Positions 61,028 through 64,000 of a stretch of 64,000 bases of DNA are shown here, in pieces (positions within the stretch are counted from its first letter, which is position 1; every line of letters starts with the position of its first letter). Position numbers and translations under genes: made by a program. This stretch comes from Micavibrio_C sp965231165 (GTDB taxonomy: Bacteria > Pseudomonadota > Alphaproteobacteria > Micavibrionales > Micavibrionaceae): assembly GCA_965231165.1 (NCBI GenBank), contig OZ246421.1, positions 682,001 to 746,000 of the forward strand, given 5' to 3'. A model generated the notes under the pieces. That model worked only from the letters and a program-made list of their open reading frames with translations, was not told the origin of the DNA and made no database searches.

Positions 61028-62113
61028 ATGTCTAGCACCGATTACACAGTTTCTAAGAAAGAATGGTCAGTAGATACTGCGCCCGGCACAGCAAATCTAT
61101 ACTCTTTTCCGTTCTGGCTAATTATTGATGAGAAAAGTCCGCCTGTAACTCAAGAGATAATTGTTAAAGATAAGAGATACCGAATTTATGCTCCATTTCG
61201 TAGTGCGCCTGCAAATTTTACAGGGATGCCCGAGATTAAAGCCTCTATGATTCCTTTCACTCACGGAACAAAGCCTAACATAGGTGAAAATACACGCATG
61301 CTAACTCTCGCCGCTACTCCGGGTTTAGCAATCGGCGATGAAAAACCTAGAATGGTTCTCAACTGGGGAGAGAAAGGGAGTGAAACTGTAATCAGTCTGG
61401 CAATGGATAGTATGCGCATTGATTGGTTTAGAGGGGATGATGAACAAAACATTGAGAAATTACTTAGAGCCATATTTGACCAGTTACGCTGGATGAGTAA
61501 GCAATGGTGGATAGGTCATTCAGTAGAAGGGCTTTCAGGTTACCTTCGTAACCAAATCGCTATTAAAAAGAACGGTCAGCCTGTAGATGATCCTATTGGA
61601 AGAACGAAAGGTTACGGAGTAGGTACAGATGTAATGCCAATTACAAATATGATGTGGAAAACAGCTTTTAAAAATATATCTACTGATTTCTTTCCTCCTA
61701 GCCATGAACTGCTTTTGTTAGATGCCCAACATAGTTTAGCAATAAATGATTACCGTACCTTTATAGTGAGAGCCGCTACAGCGTGCGAACAAGCTATAGA
61801 TTTTCATTTTGAACGTATTTGGAAAATACACAAATCGGAAAAATATAGAAAAGGCAAGATTTGTACAGGCTATGAAATTGATAGGCATATATCAGAAGAC
61901 TTAGAAAACTTTATAAGTAAATCATTTAAAATATCTGATCCAACTTCTTTCGCGTTAATTGCTAACTTGTGGGATGCGCGCGGCAATGTTGCCCATGGAA
62001 AAGCTGCCGTATATAGGCAAGATGGCGAGATCAAAGATATGTCACTAGATATGGGCAATAGCATTATGTTAGCTGCAAAAAAATTACTGCTGTGGTTGGA
62101 GAATCTTATTTAA
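61028..62113 (+). CDS. AT-rich gene product with C-terminal HEPN-like Rx4H motif
   Basis: 361 residues, not assigned to a family. The C-terminal third is helical (LLDAQHSLAINDYRTFIVRA) and contains DARGNVAHGK, where Arg318 and His323 fit the R-x4-H signature of HEPN RNase-type domains. The gene is visibly more AT-rich than its neighbours, as expected for acquired DNA. No signal peptide. It starts 53 bases after fic. HEPN and Fic proteins are both frequent in toxin/antitoxin and phage-defence loci, but function here is inference. Confidence 0.75.
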   Translation: MSSTDYTVSKKEWSVDTAPGTANLYSFPFWLIIDEKSPPVTQEIIVKDKRYRIYAPFRSAPANFTGMPEIKASMIPFTHGTKPNIGENTRMLTLAATPGLAIGDEKPRMVLNWGEKGSETVISLAMDSMRIDWFRGDDEQNIEKLLRAIFDQLRWMSKQWWIGHSVEGLSGYLRNQIAIKKNGQPVDDPIGRTKGYGVGTDVMPITNMMWKTAFKNISTDFFPPSHELLLLDAQHSLAINDYRTFIVRAATACEQAIDFHFERIWKIHKSEKYRKGKICTGYEIDRHISEDLENFISKSFKISDPTSFALIANLWDARGNVAHGKAAVYRQDGEIKDMSLDMGNSIMLAAKKLLLWLENLI

Positions 62114-62156
62114 CCTATGGAATTAATTTCTTTATATAAAGAAAGGAAGGCAATAA

Positions 62157-62320
62157 GTGCCTTCAAAAATACAGATGCAAGCCGATGAGTTTTTTAATGC
62201 CTATAAGGGGGATTATAAGAAAATAACGAGGCAGCAATTGTGCAATTAGCAAAGTTATCAGGTAAGCCGATAGTAAGTAAGAAGGCTAATGATTATTTAA
62301 AAAAATGGCGGAAGAGGTGA
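62157..62320 (+). pseudogene. decayed coding remnant running into the tRNA-Ser 3' end
   Basis: GTG 62157 has AGGAAGG upstream but stops after 30 codons (TAG 62247-62249). A second frame opens at 62219 and continues to a TGA at 62318, ending DYLKKWRKR inside the tRNA gene sequence. The two frames could be one gene broken by a frameshift. Coding sequence that ends in a tRNA 3' end is typical beside integrated elements. It is equally possible that this is non-coding AT-rich DNA. Confidence 0.3.
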
Positions 62321-62395
62321 GATTCGAACTCACGGAGGGCGTGAACCCTCGACAGTTTTCAAGACTGTTGCAATCAACCACTCTGCCACTCTTCC
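62306..62395 (-). tRNA. tRNA-Ser (anticodon UGA)
   Basis: 90 bases including an encoded CCA. Acceptor GGAAGAG pairs with CUCUUCC; the anticodon stem CAGUC-UUGAAAA-CUG places UGA at the anticodon; a long variable arm (CGAGGGUUCACGCCCUC) is typical of serine tRNA; the T arm contains GUUCGAAUC. The 3' end faces left, toward the AT-rich HEPN/Fic region. Confidence 0.97.
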
Positions 62396-62517
62396 ATCCA
62401 TAATAAATGAAGCATTATCAATTGGTTATATTGATTTCTTCATGTATTACCTTGGGATTGAACGCGGCGCTTGACCGCAACGTTTCCCTGACGCAGTGTT
62501 TTACCCAAGGAGAAGCG

Positions 62518-62856
62518 ATGATGCAAGCTGGTAATGAGGTTCCCCATATTTCCCCCGAAGAGGCTTTAGATCGGGCGCAAAGGGGCGAGGCCGTGCTGAT
62601 CGACGTGCGGGAGCCGGACGAACTGGCTGTCGTGGCCATCGAGGGGGCGGTCAACGTTCCGATGTCGGCTTTTGATGCGGCGGCCGTGATCGACGCGGCA
62701 GGCGACAAGGACATTGTATTCTTCTGCAAGATGGGTGGACGGGCGATGAATGTCTGTCAATATTTCACTAAGAACACGGGTCGCGAAGCTATGTGCATGA
62801 CGGGCAGCATTACCGCATGGGCGGCCAAGGGCTTGCCGGTGACGTCTGTCCTGTAA
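62518..62856 (+). CDS. rhodanese-domain protein
   Basis: 112 residues from ATG 62518, chosen because AAGGAG lies 5 bases upstream (an ATG at 62407 would add 37 residues, reaching back to the tRNA). Single rhodanese domain: AVLIDVREPDELAVVAIEGAVNVPM, active-site loop FFCKMGGRAMNV with the catalytic Cys, and TGSITAWAAKGLPV. Rhodaneses move sulfane sulfur. The stop overlaps the next start by one base (TAATG). Confidence 0.9.
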   Translation: MMQAGNEVPHISPEEALDRAQRGEAVLIDVREPDELAVVAIEGAVNVPMSAFDAAAVIDAAGDKDIVFFCKMGGRAMNVCQYFTKNTGREAMCMTGSITAWAAKGLPVTSVL

Positions 62857-63638
62857 TGGAATTTGCCGCATCGAAAATATTTTGGCTGCTGGTAGCGCCC
62901 GCGAACGTGATCGGGATCTGCATGGCCATGGCGTTTTTATGCCGCCTGTGCAAATGGTGGCGCGGCGTTGATGTTTTTTTTATCACCGGGTTTTTGCTGT
63001 TGTTTACCTTCGGGCTTATGCCTGTCGGGCCATCGCTGCTGGCGGGGCTGGAATCGCGGCATCAGCGTCCGGTGAAGCTGCCTGATGATGTGCGTGGCGT
63101 GATTATACTGGGTGGCGCTTTTGATACTTATCTTTCAAATATTTATCACTGGCCGGTATTGAATGATGGTGTAGAGCGCGTACTGGATGGCGTCATGCTG
63201 GCGCAACATTATCCGGATTCCACATTATTGTTCAGCGGCGGCAGCGGTCGGCTGACGCATCGTGAACGCACCGAAGCGCAGGACATGAAAATATTCATGG
63301 AGACCTATCCCGAAGTGGCCGCGCGTACGAAATTCGAAGATCAATCGCGCAACACTTTGCAGAACGCGGTTTACAGCTTGAAGCTGGCACAACCGCAACC
63401 GAATGAAAAGTGGATATTGGTGACATCTGCCTATCATATGCCGCGCGCGGCTTATATGTTCGATTCAGCCGGGTGGAAAAACCTGATTTTGTGGCCGACC
63501 GATTACCGCACCAAAGGGCACATGGATTTTATGCCGCACAAACTGGATATTCTGGGGAACCTTTACCAGAGCCATCTGGCCTTGCGCGAGATTATCGGGC
63601 AATGTGTCTTTCGCATCCGCGAAAAGTATAAATTTTAA
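62856..63638 (+). CDS. YdcF/ElyC (DUF218) family membrane protein
   Basis: 260 residues. Two N-terminal membrane helices (about residues 6-28 and 38-58) precede the DUF218 domain: VIILGGAFDTYLS, LLFSGGSGRLTHRERTEAQDM, EDQSRNTLQNAVYSLKL and VTSAYHMPRAAYMF. Relatives act in envelope and undecaprenyl-carrier metabolism (ElyC/SanA). The start codon overlaps the rhodanese stop (TAATG), so translation is coupled. Confidence 0.9.
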   Translation: MEFAASKIFWLLVAPANVIGICMAMAFLCRLCKWWRGVDVFFITGFLLLFTFGLMPVGPSLLAGLESRHQRPVKLPDDVRGVIILGGAFDTYLSNIYHWPVLNDGVERVLDGVMLAQHYPDSTLLFSGGSGRLTHRERTEAQDMKIFMETYPEVAARTKFEDQSRNTLQNAVYSLKLAQPQPNEKWILVTSAYHMPRAAYMFDSAGWKNLILWPTDYRTKGHMDFMPHKLDILGNLYQSHLALREIIGQCVFRIREKYKF

Positions 63639-63700
63639 GCTTCCTGCTTAAGAAAGTGTCCGATAAAGTGCTGCGCATAAAAATAATATGGGAGCGTTTT

Positions 63701-64000
63701 ATGAAATCCACCCGTCGTGGCGTATTTGTTTCGCTGATCGGTCTGCCGCTGGCGCTTGCCGCCGCGCAGGCATTCGCCGCACCTTCATCGCCTGCGTTTG
63801 ATAAAGTCGTCAACAGCGTTCGTGCCGAAGCGCTGGCGCGGGGCGTATCCCAACGTACGATTAATCGTGCTCTGACGGGTGTTGAGCCGCTGACTATTGA
63901 GCATTTAGAAAATAACCAGCCCGAGCGCAGCCGCACAGTGACATTTGCCGAGTATTATGGCCGCCATGTCACGCCGGCATCCATGACGCGCGCACGGCAG
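63701..64000 (+). CDS. lytic murein transglycosylase, MltB type (5' part only)
   Basis: The first 100 residues, truncated by the window end. A signal peptide (about residues 1-27, ending QAFAAP) precedes FDKVVNSVRAEALARGVSQR and TINRALTGVEPLTIEHLENNQ, then TFAEYYGRHVTP, matching the N-terminal start of the SLT_2/MltB family (RAEALARGI, RALAGV, Q-P-E). These cleave peptidoglycan glycan strands in the periplasm. GGGAG lies just upstream of the ATG. Confidence 0.8.
   Translation, partial: MKSTRRGVFVSLIGLPLALAAAQAFAAPSSPAFDKVVNSVRAEALARGVSQRTINRALTGVEPLTIEHLENNQPERSRTVTFAEYYGRHVTPASMTRARQ

Noticed and set aside
59500..62310. Direct repeat of the tRNA-Ser 3' end at the left side of the Fic region (att site)
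   Set aside because: I looked for a second copy of the tRNA 3' end near 59500-59800 and did not find one, so a classical attL/attR pair is not supported from this window.

Overview
The window reads as ordinary chromosome of an alphaproteobacterium. The evidence is gene order: rpsB-tsf-pyrH-frr-uppS-cdsA-dxr-rseP-bamA-skp-lpxD-fabZ-lpxA-lpxI-lpxB (with LpxI rather than LpxH), ppiD-trpE-trpG-trpD-trpC-lexA, and eno-ftsB-pdhA-pdhB-pdhC-lpdA are alphaproteobacterial arrangements. A Gram-negative envelope is shown by BamA, lipid A and KDO genes. A Micavibrio-like or other deep lineage is possible, but I cannot fix the genus from sequence alone.

Layout. 1-380: a TGTCA-flanked palindromic repeat and a leader. 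380-15421 (+): a small exported protein, then translation factors, UMP kinase, isoprenoid/phospholipid steps, and outer-membrane and lipid A biogenesis, many genes overlapping by a few bases. 15428-18233 (-): gltA and gltX. 18321-20450 (+): comEC, closed by a strong terminator. 20508-22373 (-): an EF-hand protein, two very short exported peptides (one an entericidin) and a secreted esterase. 22374-30175 (-): lexA and the trp genes behind ppiD, with a divergent polysaccharide deacetylase gene on the other strand. 30358-34441 (+): three unknown small proteins, tpiA, secG, pyrG. 34460-36539: an HDAC-like amidohydrolase convergent with a formyltransferase-fold protein. 36880-47490 (+): kdsA, eno, an AlgH-like protein, ftsB and the pyruvate dehydrogenase cluster, which carries four extra genes between its subunits. 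47571-47960: a His/Cys-containing membrane protein behind a 21-bp operator-like palindrome.

48211-55701 (+) is the most distinctive accessory region: a type I secretion locus made of a 722-residue, extremely acidic, repeat-bearing putative substrate, two different ABC exporter subunits and an HlyD-type adaptor. The first ABC subunit has substitutions in every ATPase motif, the second keeps Walker A and B but has lost the signature and H-loop, and the substrate has no Lys or Arg in its last 567 residues. 55708-58126 (-): a desaturase, a TrpF-like barrel protein and an unknown protein. 58278-59516 (+): a soluble histidine kinase.

59522-62395 looks like an accessory insertion beside a tRNA-Ser(UGA): inverted and direct repeats, a Fic AMP-transferase with its own inhibitory motif, an AT-rich gene with a HEPN-type Rx4H motif, and a decayed coding remnant running into the tRNA 3' end. 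62518-64000 (+) returns to ordinary genes: rhodanese, YdcF family, and the start of an MltB-type lytic transglycosylase.

Three copies of an approximately 86-bp TGTCA...TGACA palindromic element occur (111-195, 23973-24058, 44212-44297). The third lies in frame inside the pdhC coding sequence.
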